A stretch of DNA of 64,000 nt, from positions 81,760 through 145,759 of the forward strand of contig UQJC01000002.1 in assembly GCA_900541335.1 (NCBI GenBank), in the 5' to 3' direction. Made by a program: the position numbers and the translations under genes. The notes below the pieces were generated by a model, which was given only the letters and a program-made list of their open reading frames with translations, searched no databases and had not been told where the DNA came from. This DNA is from an uncultured Prevotella sp. (GTDB lineage: Bacteria; Bacteroidota; Bacteroidia; Bacteroidales; Bacteroidaceae). Below are positions 52,606-62,428 of this stretch, piece by piece (position 1 is the first letter of the stretch; the number at the start of each line of letters is the position of its first letter).

Positions 52606-54033
52606 CTACATGGGGATAGACATACCCAGTGAAACACTGGCATTGGTATTCTTCATGGGAATACCTTGCTTGCTGAGTTTACCAAAGAAGCGATCGGTAC
52701 CAAGGAAGAAGTTAAAGTGCTTAGCATGGAAGTCGAGCACCAAACCACTCGTTACACCTGTTGAAGTAGCGGCCACATTCCAAGAAGCTTCAAACCACTT
52801 AACGGGACGCACAGTTGCTGCCAACATACCTTGATGCCAAGAATACTTACCTGCGATGCGACTCGTATAGAGGAAACCGAAACGAAGGTTGCGGTAATAG
52901 GGCAAGGTGTATTCGGCACCGAGATTAATCGTAGCGGCAAGCGCACGCGTATCGGTCTTCTTCGGAGTGGCATCCTCGTAAAGAGGAAGAAGATTTTCGA
53001 GGTCATCGGTCAAGGCATCCATCTGGTCGTCGAGTTTATTATTGCCCGTATCGGTACCACCACAGTAAATAGGGTTCTTGAAACCATCGAATGTCCAAGA
53101 CTCTGCATTGGAAGCCTGGTAGGCGTCAAACCAACTGATAAAGCCCAAATCGGTCAAAGAGGCACTCACCTTCAAATCAGGCATCACCTGGTAGGTAGCA
53201 CCAAGGTCGAAGGCAAGACCAAAACCTGAAAGGCCGGGCTTGAACTCATCAATACCACTGATACGACGACGAACCTGCTGCGTAGTGGGGTCGACATAAT
53301 TCTTATCCGCATCCTCATATTCCAATTCGGACTTCATCAAAGCTGCAGAAAGGCGAATGTCACCATCAACGGCCCATTTCTCATCATTGAGATGAAGATT
53401 CAAGCGTTCAGCATAAAGGTCAGAATAAGCAGCACCAATGAGGAATTTCACTTTTGCACCAACGGTCAACTTATCCGTAATCTGATGTGAATGACCTAAG
53501 CCCAATTCGAGATAATTCTCTGTACGAAGGCCCAGATTGTCAATCTTATAATCTTCACGCGCACCCGTAGTCTTCATAAACTCGAAGAGGGTCTTCGGAA
53601 GTGTGAGCATGGTGTTCGAACGAAGATTAAGCTCTACGAGGTTCGTTCCACCCAATCCCTTGAAGGCTACGCTGGCCAGATTATACTTCAAATAAAGAGC
53701 CAAACGGTTCTTGTCACCCAGTCCGTCAAGGAATTGACCTGCATCGACATTGGGGTGCATGAAGGTCGTCAACGTATTGCCATCAACTCCATAACCCTGC
53801 CAGCCGGGTTGCATTTTATAGACATATTTCTCTAAACCCATGTTACCCGTCAATCCCAGGTTAAGGTTACCGAGTACCAAAGGCACACCAATATAGGCAG
53901 AGTCAAGCAACGCCGGATTCATCTCGTGACGATAATTTGATGTCTGCATAAAATAAGTGGTACGCAATTCCTGTGCGGCAGCAGGCATTACCGTCATCGC
54001 CGCCAAGGCAAGGCTTAATATCTTGTGTTTCAT
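52606..54033 (-). CDS. DUF5723-type outer-membrane protein
   Basis: This 475-aa exported protein has a signal peptide (cleaved after MPAAA). The N-terminus ELRTTYFMQTSNYRHEMNPALLD and the following long series of amphipathic strands (LALYLKYNLASVAFKG, NYLELGLGHSHQITDKLTVGAKVKFLIG, GLAFDLGATYQVMPDLKVSASLTDLG, LRFGFLYTSRIAG, SLGMSIPM) fit the DUF5723/FadL-like barrel proteins of Bacteroidota. The role is unknown. It follows a large lipoprotein gene by only 24 bases, so the two are co-transcribed and may form a surface complex. Confidence 0.82.
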   Translation of the reverse strand: MKHKILSLALAAMTVMPAAAQELRTTYFMQTSNYRHEMNPALLDSAYIGVPLVLGNLNLGLTGNMGLEKYVYKMQPGWQGYGVDGNTLTTFMHPNVDAGQFLDGLGDKNRLALYLKYNLASVAFKGLGGTNLVELNLRSNTMLTLPKTLFEFMKTTGAREDYKIDNLGLRTENYLELGLGHSHQITDKLTVGAKVKFLIGAAYSDLYAERLNLHLNDEKWAVDGDIRLSAALMKSELEYEDADKNYVDPTTQQVRRRISGIDEFKPGLSGFGLAFDLGATYQVMPDLKVSASLTDLGFISWFDAYQASNAESWTFDGFKNPIYCGGTDTGNNKLDDQMDALTDDLENLLPLYEDATPKKTDTRALAATINLGAEYTLPYYRNLRFGFLYTSRIAGKYSWHQGMLAATVRPVKWFEASWNVAATSTGVTSGLVLDFHAKHFNFFLGTDRFFGKLSKQGIPMKNTNASVSLGMSIPM

Positions 54034-54057
54034 TGTTCCTTGTTTTTAGTGGTTGGC

Positions 54058-55866
54058 TTAATTAAAATCGGCAATGACCTGTCCCTTGAGGTAGAGCTTG
54101 ATGTCATTCATTTCGAGGTACTGCGTAGAATAGAGCTTGTGAGCCTTTCCACTCTCCTTACCTGAAGCCTTGATATGGAAGAAAAAGCGATCGATCTTCT
54201 TCAAATCATTCGGATTCTTAAGCGTAGCTTCCAATACAACCGGAGTTTCTACAGCATTTGCACCATCTTTGCTAGGGGCAATAGTGGCTTGAGTAAAGAC
54301 AACATCCTTCAACTCCTGATTGTTTGCATCTACAGCTGTGATAGAGGCAATGAGTTCGAGAGGAATAACGTTGGAAGCCGTAGCCTTAACAATAACACCA
54401 TCTGCAGCATAATCTTCTAAATCATCGTTCATGCTGTCGGTAGAGTCATTATAAACAATCGTCAGTCCTTCATTAAATTCGAAGGGAACATATACATTGT
54501 AATCAGCCTTTGCACGGTAAGTGTTGCCCAGGGCGACAGTATATTCCTTATTTTGTACATTGATGCGACCCTCTTTCATATCGACCTTCACTTGGTCAGG
54601 AATAATCTCAAAGAGATCGCTAATGTTAGCTACTTGCTGAGTCTGTGCACCAGCCACCACACCATTCGGATCGTAGGGAGTTTCTCCTTGGTAGTAATAA
54701 GCTACAGTCTGCTTTTTCTCCTGCATTGCCATCGTTGGCAAGTTTACTGTTTTAGTAAATCCATCAGCACCTGCTTTTTCAGCCAAAAGATTCGCACTGA
54801 AGTTTACACCAACAGGAATATTGGAGAGATTGGCATCAAACTTAATAGTCGGATTATTGGCCTTGATGCGGACATCTTCATCATCTAAGAAATCGGGAAG
54901 TGAAGAACGAATATCGATAGGATCAATTTCGGGGTCGATGACTGGATTGAACACACCCGTTGCTTCATTGACAAAGATGCGGTCTCCCTGACTAAGCTGC
55001 AAAGCAAACTGTACGTCGGCATAATCGTTAGGATGCATCGTAAATGCCTGAGGAGTACGGAAATGCACCGTTCCGTTTACGCTTGTCTCAGTCTTGCTAT
55101 CACTGAGCTTGATAATACCATTCTCAGGTACACCCTCTTCACCAAATTCTGCAACAGATACAATAAACTCACAGATGTGGTTATTCAAGTGTTCTTGGCT
55201 GGCAGTATGCAACACATTATTCTCGTCAATCGTCCATCCCGGGGTTAACGTACCAGCCTTTACACGAAGGAACTTGGGAAGCTGAATCGAGAAATCAGAA
55301 ATCTTGTCGATTTCAAACTTCACAGCAGGAGTCTTAACCAGGGTCATAGTCAGAATCACAGGAGTTTCCTGCAATGCAACTTGACGAATACTTACAATAT
55401 CCTCGGGTACATCGACTTCAAACTTAACATGTGATTTACCTTCAGCCAAACCATTCGGATTGAAGTCTGTATTGATAGGCAACTGAGTAGTACCTGCGGG
55501 AAGACCTGCCTGCTGAAGGGCATCATCAAATGAAAGTACACGTTGAGAGGTTTCTATCACAGACTTTTCAAACTTCGCATCGACGTTATCAACCTTCACA
55601 TCAATATCAGTAGAACCATCCTCTACCAAGTAATAAAGATTGCTTTCATCTGTTTGAACCGAACTATTAGCATCAATCTCTAGAATATCTTCTAGCTTGA
55701 TTTTCTCTGTCTTACCCAACTTGACACCAAGACCGTCACTGCCCAGTCCCATCGTCATGTCGATGTTGTTCAAGTCCCAATCACTAGCACAACCCGTCAT
55801 AAAGAAAACGGAACCTGTACACATTGCACCCATGAACAACCATTGCTTAAGGGGGAAATTTGCCAT
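54058..55866 (-). CDS. Large lipoprotein of unknown function, partner of the outer-membrane gene
   Basis: This 602-aa predicted lipoprotein has lipobox FMTGC (Cys 26). The mature part is almost entirely beta-rich, with repeated segments of the kind VxFEVDVP, ILTMTLVKTPAVKFEIDKI and VHFRTPQAFTMHPNDYADVQFAL, acidic linkers and no Cys-rich or catalytic motif I can recognise. Composition (Asp/Asn/Val/Thr) suggests stacked Ig-like domains. It is the first gene of a two-gene unit with the outer-membrane barrel downstream. A TATCTTTG (55971-55964) with TTG about 23 bases upstream is a plausible promoter. Confidence 0.8.
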   Translation of the reverse strand: MANFPLKQWLFMGAMCTGSVFFMTGCASDWDLNNIDMTMGLGSDGLGVKLGKTEKIKLEDILEIDANSSVQTDESNLYYLVEDGSTDIDVKVDNVDAKFEKSVIETSQRVLSFDDALQQAGLPAGTTQLPINTDFNPNGLAEGKSHVKFEVDVPEDIVSIRQVALQETPVILTMTLVKTPAVKFEIDKISDFSIQLPKFLRVKAGTLTPGWTIDENNVLHTASQEHLNNHICEFIVSVAEFGEEGVPENGIIKLSDSKTETSVNGTVHFRTPQAFTMHPNDYADVQFALQLSQGDRIFVNEATGVFNPVIDPEIDPIDIRSSLPDFLDDEDVRIKANNPTIKFDANLSNIPVGVNFSANLLAEKAGADGFTKTVNLPTMAMQEKKQTVAYYYQGETPYDPNGVVAGAQTQQVANISDLFEIIPDQVKVDMKEGRINVQNKEYTVALGNTYRAKADYNVYVPFEFNEGLTIVYNDSTDSMNDDLEDYAADGVIVKATASNVIPLELIASITAVDANNQELKDVVFTQATIAPSKDGANAVETPVVLEATLKNPNDLKKIDRFFFHIKASGKESGKAHKLYSTQYLEMNDIKLYLKGQVIADFN

Positions 55867-55963
55867 AATGCTTGCTATTATAATTATATAGTAAAATTCA
55901 TTTCTGTGTCACCTATCATCGTCTAATACTTAATATATCGAGCAACGCAATTAAAAAGTGCTG

Positions 55964-55997
55964 CAAAGATAAATATTTCATCGCATAGGAAACACAA
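55964..55997 (-). promoter_or_regulatory. Promoter candidate of the lipoprotein/barrel operon
   Basis: The minus strand reads TTG (55997-55995), 23 bases, TATCTTTG (55971-55964). The spacing is slightly long. Confidence 0.45.
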
Positions 55998-56083
55998 CAC
56001 TCTGTTACATTTTTTAGAAGCAAACGAAAAAACTGCCACCTTGTTTGACCTCCAAAATTCTGACAACCTTGCAGAAATAAGAA

Positions 56084-56132
56084 AAGGTTTCCAAATGCCA
56101 GTCTCAAAACAGACTGTACACTTGGAAACCTT
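56084..56132 (-). terminator. Hairpin after secDF
   Basis: aaggtttccaa (56084-56094) pairs perfectly with ttggaaacctt (56122-56132), and a second cagtct/agactg stem lies inside. On the minus strand it is followed by TTTTC. Confidence 0.7.
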
Positions 56133-56161
56133 AGATAGACAAGTAAATTAATCAGCTTATA

Positions 56162-59110
56162 TTAAGCTTCTTCAGACTTGGCCTCGATACGATTTCTACC
56201 CAATACCTTGAAAGCAATCGGAGCTGCAAGGAAAATAGAAGAAAGCGTGCCGAATACAACACCCAAAATCATAGCGAAAGCAAATGAACGGATGCTGTCA
56301 CCACCGAGGAAGAAGATACAAAGCAATACCAACAACGTCGTGGCTGAGGTCATTACCGTACGGGTCAACGTGCTGTTCAACGAATCGTTGAAGAGACGGA
56401 ACGTATCGCGCGTAGGATAGAGACCGATGTTCTCACGCATACGGTCGAAGACTACCACCTTATCGTTGATAGAATAACCGATAGCGGTCAACACGGCACC
56501 AATAAAGGTCTGGTCAACCTCAAGTGAGAAGGGTACCCAACCCCAGCAGATGGAGTACATACCGAGGATAAAGAGCGTATCGAACACCAAAGCTACCGTA
56601 GAACCTACAGAGAAGGCTACATTGCGGAAGCGAATAAGGATGTAGATAAAGATAGCAATCAAAGAGAGCATCACAGAAACAATAGCACCCTTTGCCATAT
56701 CGGCAGCCACCGTAGGACCTACCTTCTGGGCAGAAATAATAGAACCGCCTGCGTGGTTATCACGGTCGATGAAGGTTGCATAGTCAGCCTTAATCAACTT
56801 CGCATCGTGCAATGCGTCAAAGATAAAGCGTTCTACTTCCTGGTCGATGTTTTCGTTGTCATCATCAATACGATAGTTGGTCGTCAAACGAACGGCCTCA
56901 TTGCTCGTAGTCGTAATAGCAATGGCACTTACCATCGCATTGGGATCCTTTGCATGAACCTTGGCAGCAACAGCCTCACGAACCTGTTCGGGAGTTACAC
57001 CCTTCTGTTCAAATTCGATGACATAGTTGCGACCACCGGTAAAGTCAATACCCTTAGAGAGGCCACGCGTTGCCAAGAAACCGACAGAAACAACAGCACC
57101 AACAATAAAGATTATAAAGGAAGCCTTTGCCTTACCCATGAAGTTCACCTTCATGTTAGTCAAGAAGTTACGGCTAATACCCGTTACGAAGGTCAGACCC
57201 AACCACTTATCCTTATTGAGGAAGTGTTCGTAAACCATACGGGTTACCCATACGGCGGTAAAGAACGAAGCACAAATACCGATACCCAACGTCATAGCGA
57301 AACCACGGATAGGTCCTGTACCAAAGTTGTAGAGGATAATGGCCGTGATGATAGAAGTCAAGTTTGAGTCGAAGATGGCAGAGAAAGCATTGCCATAACC
57401 ATCAGTCAAGGCGGTCTTGATATTTTTACCTGCACGGAGTTCTTCCTTCGTACGTTCGTAAATCAATACGTTCGCATCGACTGCCATACCGAGTGAAAGC
57501 ACCATACCGGCAATACCACTCATGGTCAATGCAGCCTGGAAGGAAACGAGTACACCAAAGGTGAAGAAGAAGTTGAGCAAGAGAGCAATGTTTGCCACCA
57601 TGCCCGGAATCAAGCCGTAGAACAAGCACATGAAGATCATCAAGAGCACGAAGGCTACGATACAAGCCGTGAAACCAGCCTCAATAGAAGCAGCACCGAG
57701 GCTCGGGCCTACTGTTTCTTCCTGTACAATCTTAGTCGGTGCCGGCATCTTACCACTCTTCAATACGTTTGCCAAGTCGCGCGTATCGTCTGTCGTGAAG
57801 TTACCAGAGATTTGAGAAACACCACCCGTAATCTCAGACTGGATAACCGGAGCACTATATACAAAGCCGTCAAGTACAATCGCAACCGGACGCTTCAAGT
57901 TCTTCTTGGTGATAGATGCCCATTCACGACCACCATTCGTCGTCATCGTCATCGAAACGATAGGATTGTGTGTTTGGTCGAAGTCGTCCTTGGCATCTTC
58001 AATAACGTCACCTTCCAAAGCAGGCTTACCATTTACCTTACGGAGTGCATACAACTCGAAGATATTGCCCTTCATTTCAGGAGCACTCTTGACACCCCAA
58101 GCAAGCTGAAGGTCAATAGGGAGTACAGACTTAGCCGCTTCACTCTGAAGCATGCTGTTGATAGCAGCCGTATCAGCAGCCGCAGCAAAACCTACGACAC
58201 ATCCGTTGGGAGCCATTCCCTGGATTTGTACCAACTTAGCAAATAAAGGATGCTGTGATTCAATACCTGACGCCGGAGTTGCCTTTACAGAATCCGTAGC
58301 AACTGAATCAGTTGCGGTTGAATCTGCTACAGCAACATCACCCTTTGCCAAACGAGAATCCAAAGACTGCAAAGCGGGGAAGACTTCTGCAAGAGTATAA
58401 GTCTCCCAGAATTCCAAATTGGCAGAACCCTGAAGCAACTTACGTACACGCTCAGGTTCCTTGATACCAGGCATCTCGACCATAATTTGGCCAATCTGTC
58501 CCTTACCACGCAATACCTGGATATTGGGCTGTGCTACACCGAAACGGTCAATACGTGAACGAACTACCTTATTAGAGTTCTCAACGGCCACGTTGACTTC
58601 CTCATTGAGCACCTTCTCAATGTCCTTGTCTGAAGAAGTATAAGTGATGTTCTTAGCCTTCAACTTGGAAGCAAAGATACCACCCAACTTGTTTTCACCG
58701 TTTTGCTGGGCATAAGTACTTACGAAAGCATGAACGAAGTCCAGGTTTTCGCTCTTAGCCAACTTCTGCGCATCCACGTACGCTTTCTTGAACTTGGGGT
58801 CGTTTGCGCTTTCGCCAGCGAGGTTCTTCACCACGTCGGGTACGCTCACCTCAAGCACTACATTCATACCGCCTTTCAGGTCGAGACCCAGGCCGATTTG
58901 CAGTTCCTCACACTCCTTGAGCGTCTTCCAGTTCAAATAAACCTTCTCATTACGCATAGAGTCAAGGTAAGCTGCTCCGTCTTTGCCTTGTGCCGTCATT
59001 TCTTCCGCCTTCTTCTCATAGCTACTTGTCACAAATGAAAAGGACAAGTAGAAAAGGCAAATCAAAGTCAGCAACACTGCAATTACTTTAACAAATCCTT
59101 TGTTTTGCAT
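56162..59110 (-). CDS. secDF: Fused protein translocase subunit SecDF
   Basis: SecDF uses the proton motive force to pull secreted proteins through SecYEG. The 982-aa fusion has an N-terminal membrane segment, then LGLDLKGGMNVVLEV (the SecD D1 signature near residue 75). A large periplasmic P1 region follows, with an alanine/threonine/valine-rich insert around 280-295 (DSTATDSVATDSVKA). The membrane domain has MAVDANVLIYERTKEELRAGK (SecD motif, about residue 540). The SecF half starts near 660 with GIDFTGGRNYVIEF and has its own YSINDKVVVFDRMREN. Fusion of SecD and SecF is normal in Bacteroidota. It is divergent from the sialate esterase gene. Confidence 0.96.
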   Translation of the reverse strand: MQNKGFVKVIAVLLTLICLFYLSFSFVTSSYEKKAEEMTAQGKDGAAYLDSMRNEKVYLNWKTLKECEELQIGLGLDLKGGMNVVLEVSVPDVVKNLAGESANDPKFKKAYVDAQKLAKSENLDFVHAFVSTYAQQNGENKLGGIFASKLKAKNITYTSSDKDIEKVLNEEVNVAVENSNKVVRSRIDRFGVAQPNIQVLRGKGQIGQIMVEMPGIKEPERVRKLLQGSANLEFWETYTLAEVFPALQSLDSRLAKGDVAVADSTATDSVATDSVKATPASGIESQHPLFAKLVQIQGMAPNGCVVGFAAAADTAAINSMLQSEAAKSVLPIDLQLAWGVKSAPEMKGNIFELYALRKVNGKPALEGDVIEDAKDDFDQTHNPIVSMTMTTNGGREWASITKKNLKRPVAIVLDGFVYSAPVIQSEITGGVSQISGNFTTDDTRDLANVLKSGKMPAPTKIVQEETVGPSLGAASIEAGFTACIVAFVLLMIFMCLFYGLIPGMVANIALLLNFFFTFGVLVSFQAALTMSGIAGMVLSLGMAVDANVLIYERTKEELRAGKNIKTALTDGYGNAFSAIFDSNLTSIITAIILYNFGTGPIRGFAMTLGIGICASFFTAVWVTRMVYEHFLNKDKWLGLTFVTGISRNFLTNMKVNFMGKAKASFIIFIVGAVVSVGFLATRGLSKGIDFTGGRNYVIEFEQKGVTPEQVREAVAAKVHAKDPNAMVSAIAITTTSNEAVRLTTNYRIDDDNENIDQEVERFIFDALHDAKLIKADYATFIDRDNHAGGSIISAQKVGPTVAADMAKGAIVSVMLSLIAIFIYILIRFRNVAFSVGSTVALVFDTLFILGMYSICWGWVPFSLEVDQTFIGAVLTAIGYSINDKVVVFDRMRENIGLYPTRDTFRLFNDSLNSTLTRTVMTSATTLLVLLCIFFLGGDSIRSFAFAMILGVVFGTLSSIFLAAPIAFKVLGRNRIEAKSEEA

Positions 59111-59203
59111 TGTGTGATTGTGTGATTATTATTTTTGATTATTGTTTTTCGGCTTAGCACAAAAAACGGGTACAAATCCTGCATGTACCCAATTTTGAAC
59201 GTG

Positions 59204-59211
59204 CAAATATA
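59204..59211 (-). promoter_or_regulatory. -7 element of secDF
   Basis: The minus strand reads TATATTTG, 93 bases before the start codon. No -33 partner was found. Confidence 0.4.
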
Positions 59212-59315
59212 CGCGAAAATTCCGAAACCCTATGTTTTACACCTCTTTTTTGGGATTCACAAAGGCTATACAAAATGCCTCCTAAGAAATACCTACCCTC
59301 CCATTCTTTTAAAAG

Positions 59316-59346
59316 TTGGGATGAAAGCAGATTCGACTTATCTTTG
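59316..59346 (+). promoter_or_regulatory. Promoter of the sialate O-acetylesterase gene
   Basis: TTG (59316-59318) and TATCTTTG (59339-59346) are separated by 20 bases, a full match. The ATG follows 29 bases later. Confidence 0.75.
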
Positions 59347-59375
59347 CACCGATTCTATGTATTAACACTTCCACT

Positions 59376-60878
59376 ATGAAGCATATTTCTCTCCTTACTC
59401 TACTCTTCCTTTTATGGAACTCATTTACGGTCACTTCCGCTCAAAGCCTTCAGCTGCCCGCTCCCTTCAGCGATGGGATGGTGCTCCAACGCAACCAACC
59501 ACTAACGATTAAGGGTAAAACGGAAGCTGGTACGGCTGTCAAGGTAAAACTGGATAAACAAACACAATCTACGACGGCAGACACCCAAGGGAACTTTACG
59601 GTGACACTCGCCCCCTTACCTGCCGGCGGTCCTTACGAATTGACCTTTGAGACACCCCAAATCAGCCGCACTTTCCACAATGTGTGGATGGGTGAAGTAT
59701 GGCTCTGTTCCGGGCAGTCTAATATGGAAATGCGCCTACGCGATATCGCTACAGCCCAACAAGATCTGAAAATAGCTGAGAAAATGCCTCGCGTACACCT
59801 TTATAACATGGAAAGTGCGTTCCCTGTCTATGCCCAAATTTGGGAGGAAGACCGCATGAAGGCGATTGACCAAGGTAATTTTATACGTCCCGCTCAATGG
59901 AAGGTTTGTACCCCGGAGGACGCGGCACGTTTTTCTGCCATCGGATTTCACTTTGCCCGCCTACTAGCTGACAGCTTAGGGTGTCATGTCGGTATTATTT
60001 CCAATGCAGTAGGCGGTTCTACGACCGAAGGTTGGATAGATAGCACTTCATTAAGCACGACGGTTCCCGAAATGTTGCAAGGTGATTGGCGCAAGAACCC
60101 TAACATCATGAAATGGGCACGCGACCGAGCAGACTACAACTTGCAAAAAGACAAACAACGTAAACACACTCACCCGTATGCACCAGGCTACCTCTATTAT
60201 GCCGCTATCCGCCCTATTGCGGGTTATCCCTTACGAGGTGTTCTTTGGTATCAAGGAGAATCAAATGCGGACTTAGTTCAAATGCATGAACGATTATTTC
60301 CACTCTTAGAAAAGTCATGGCGAAGCACCTGGAATAAATCAGACCTCCCCTTCTATTTCGTACAGCTTTCGAGCATCTCAACTCGCCCTACTTGGCCCGA
60401 ATTCCGAAACAGTCAACGCTTATTGGCAGACAGCCTTCCCCTGACCTATATGACCGTTTCGAGCGATGTAGGTGATTCCTTAGACGTTCATCCCAAAAAC
60501 AAACGCATTGTAGGACAACGCTTGGCACATGCTGCGTTACACCATACTTATGGCAACACTCAGCTTGTACCCTGTGGGCCTCAACCAGTCAAAGCCACTT
60601 ATACTAAAGTCGGTGAAGTACGCATCGAGTTTACTCATGCCCAAGGGTTGCGATTTGCTGGAGTCCCCGATCCAGCCTTTTTTGAAGTAGCTGGAAAGAA
60701 CGGAATATTCGTTCCAGCCCGACAAATTAAAATCGAAGGTAACAACCTCATCATACGCTCCAACCGAATTACCCATCCGGTGCAAATTCGATATGGCTGG
60801 AAACCCTTCACACGAGCTAGCCTCATCAACAGAGCAGGCTTTCCCTGTTCAACCTTCCGCTTAGAAGTAGAAAACTAA
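59376..60878 (+). CDS. Sialate O-acetylesterase (SGNH-type)
   Basis: This 500-aa exported esterase removes O-acetyl groups from sialic acids or related glycans, which helps sialidases act on host mucin. A signal peptide is cut near TSAQ (residue 23). An N-terminal beta domain (FSDGMVLQRNQPLTIKGKTEAG to YELTFE) is followed by the catalytic domain with the Ser block WLCSGQSNMEM (about residues 110-120), ISNAVGGSTTEGWI, WYQGESNA, and the Asp/His block DSLDVHPKNKRIVGQRLA. A C-terminal beta domain closes the protein. No sialidase or transporter gene is adjacent, so the sugar is inferred from the family. Confidence 0.92.
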   Translation: MKHISLLTLLFLLWNSFTVTSAQSLQLPAPFSDGMVLQRNQPLTIKGKTEAGTAVKVKLDKQTQSTTADTQGNFTVTLAPLPAGGPYELTFETPQISRTFHNVWMGEVWLCSGQSNMEMRLRDIATAQQDLKIAEKMPRVHLYNMESAFPVYAQIWEEDRMKAIDQGNFIRPAQWKVCTPEDAARFSAIGFHFARLLADSLGCHVGIISNAVGGSTTEGWIDSTSLSTTVPEMLQGDWRKNPNIMKWARDRADYNLQKDKQRKHTHPYAPGYLYYAAIRPIAGYPLRGVLWYQGESNADLVQMHERLFPLLEKSWRSTWNKSDLPFYFVQLSSISTRPTWPEFRNSQRLLADSLPLTYMTVSSDVGDSLDVHPKNKRIVGQRLAHAALHHTYGNTQLVPCGPQPVKATYTKVGEVRIEFTHAQGLRFAGVPDPAFFEVAGKNGIFVPARQIKIEGNNLIIRSNRITHPVQIRYGWKPFTRASLINRAGFPCSTFRLEVEN

Positions 60879-60939
60879 CAGGAAGTTAGAAGTAACCAAA
60901 ATTAAACGCCACAAGAAAGGGTCTCTACACGAAGTTTCG

Positions 60940-60947
60940 TATATTTG
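60940..60947 (+). promoter_or_regulatory. -7 element of mdh
   Basis: TATATTTG lies 47 bases before the mdh start. The -33 region is not clear. Confidence 0.5.
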
Positions 60948-60994
60948 CGCCCGTAATCAACAACATTATAATCCACTTAAAAACATATACTATT

Positions 60995-61990
60995 ATGGCA
61001 TTCTTAACAGACGAGAAACTCGTTATCGTAGGTGCAGCCGGTATGATCGGCTCCAATATGGTTCAGACCGCTTTGATGATGGGTCTTACTAGCAATATCT
61101 GTCTTTATGACGTATTCTCTGCTGAAGGTGTAGCAGAAGAAATGCGCCAGAGCGGTTTCGGCGATGTAAACATCGTAGCTACTACGGACAAGGCTGAAGC
61201 TTTCAAGGACGCAAAATACATCATTTCTTCAGGTGGTGCTCCCCGTAAGGAAGGCATGACACGTGAGGACTTGCTCAAGGGTAACTGCGAAATCGCTGAA
61301 CAACTCGGTAAAGACATCAAGACTTACTGCCCCGATGTAAAGCACGTAGTAATCATCTTCAACCCTGCTGACCTCACGGGTCTCGTAACCCTCCTTTATA
61401 GCGGTTTGAAGCCTTCTCAGGTTACAACGCTTGCTGCTCTTGACTCCACTCGTTTGCAAAGCGCCCTCGCTAAGAAGTTCGGCGTAATGCAGAGCGAAGT
61501 TAAGGGTTGCGCTACTTACGGTGGCCACGGCGAACAAATGGCTGTATTCGGTAGCCAGGTAACGGTTGCTGGTCGCAAGCTGACTGACCTCATCGGTACG
61601 CCCGAATTTACAGACGAAGAATGGGCACAGATGCGTAAGGACGTTATCCAGGGTGGTGCTAAGATTATCGAGCTCCGTCGTCGTTCTTCTTTCCAGAGCC
61701 CCGCATACCTCTCTGTTGAAATGATTCGTTCCGTTATGGGTGGCGAAACCTTCCGTTTCCCCGCTGGTACGTTCGTTAACAACGAGAAGTACAACCACAT
61801 CATGATGGCTATGAACACGACGCTCGACCAGACGGGTTGCCACTACACAATGCCCGAAGGTACGGCTGAAGAATTGGCTTCTCTCGATGCTTCTTACGCT
61901 CACCTCTGCAAGATGCGTGACGAACTCGTTACGTTGAATATCGTTCCCGAAATTGCAAAGTGGGGCGAAATCAACCCGAACTTGAAGTAA
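60995..61990 (+). CDS. mdh: Malate dehydrogenase
   Basis: This converts malate and oxaloacetate with NAD in the cytosol, in the reductive branch used for succinate production in anaerobes. The 331-aa protein has the Rossmann start LVIVGAAGMIGSNMVQTALMM (residues 9-29), LYDVFSAEGVAEEM, YIISSGGAPRKEGMTREDLLKGN, VVIIFNPADLTGLVT (replacing the usual NPVD), LAALDSTRLQSALA and the catalytic His in ATYGGHGEQMAVFGS. The codon choice is narrower than in neighbouring genes (CGT, GCT, CTC, TTC), as expected for high expression. It is flanked by its own -7 box and terminator. Confidence 0.93.
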   Translation: MAFLTDEKLVIVGAAGMIGSNMVQTALMMGLTSNICLYDVFSAEGVAEEMRQSGFGDVNIVATTDKAEAFKDAKYIISSGGAPRKEGMTREDLLKGNCEIAEQLGKDIKTYCPDVKHVVIIFNPADLTGLVTLLYSGLKPSQVTTLAALDSTRLQSALAKKFGVMQSEVKGCATYGGHGEQMAVFGSQVTVAGRKLTDLIGTPEFTDEEWAQMRKDVIQGGAKIIELRRRSSFQSPAYLSVEMIRSVMGGETFRFPAGTFVNNEKYNHIMMAMNTTLDQTGCHYTMPEGTAEELASLDASYAHLCKMRDELVTLNIVPEIAKWGEINPNLK

Positions 61991-62022
61991 ATAACTTCAA
62001 CATTAGTTTCATAAGCAATGGA

Positions 62023-62062
62023 AAGAAGGTGTGTCGCAATACACGGCACACCTTCTTTTTGT
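62023..62062 (+). terminator. Terminator of mdh
   Basis: aagaaggtgtg (62023-62033) pairs perfectly with cacaccttctt (62047-62057), followed by TTTG. The rest of the 61991-62428 gap has no gene; a TATCTTTG (62331-62338) fits as the -7 box of the next gene. Confidence 0.9.
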
Positions 62063-62330
62063 TTTACCATTAAACCACAATCGTCAGTTTATCTCTTTTC
62101 AAACTACGACATTTTGAAAAAAGCTTGAGATGAGAGAGAACACAGACACTCATTTTCCCACTAACACGGGATAAAATATACTATGAAGATAGGAGGCTAA
62201 ATGTAGCCTTGAACCTTTTCAAACTTGAAAATCGAAACGAATTGGTAGGCATCTACTCCTTCCTTACGACTAAGAGTTTTGCTTTTGAACGGAAAGACCT
62301 TTAAGATTTATCCAATTTGTCCAAAACATC

Positions 62331-62338
62331 TATCTTTG
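62331..62338 (+). promoter_or_regulatory. -7 element of the TlpA-like gene
   Basis: TATCTTTG lies 90 bases before the start. The nearest TTTG is only 11 bases upstream, so no canonical -33 is assigned. Confidence 0.4.
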
Positions 62339-62428
62339 TGTTTTTGATACTGCATTTCTTCATTCAGCAACCAATACTTGTACTTGGCACTCTACTTTTG
62401 AAAAGTCTTATTGTTTTATACTGAAACC

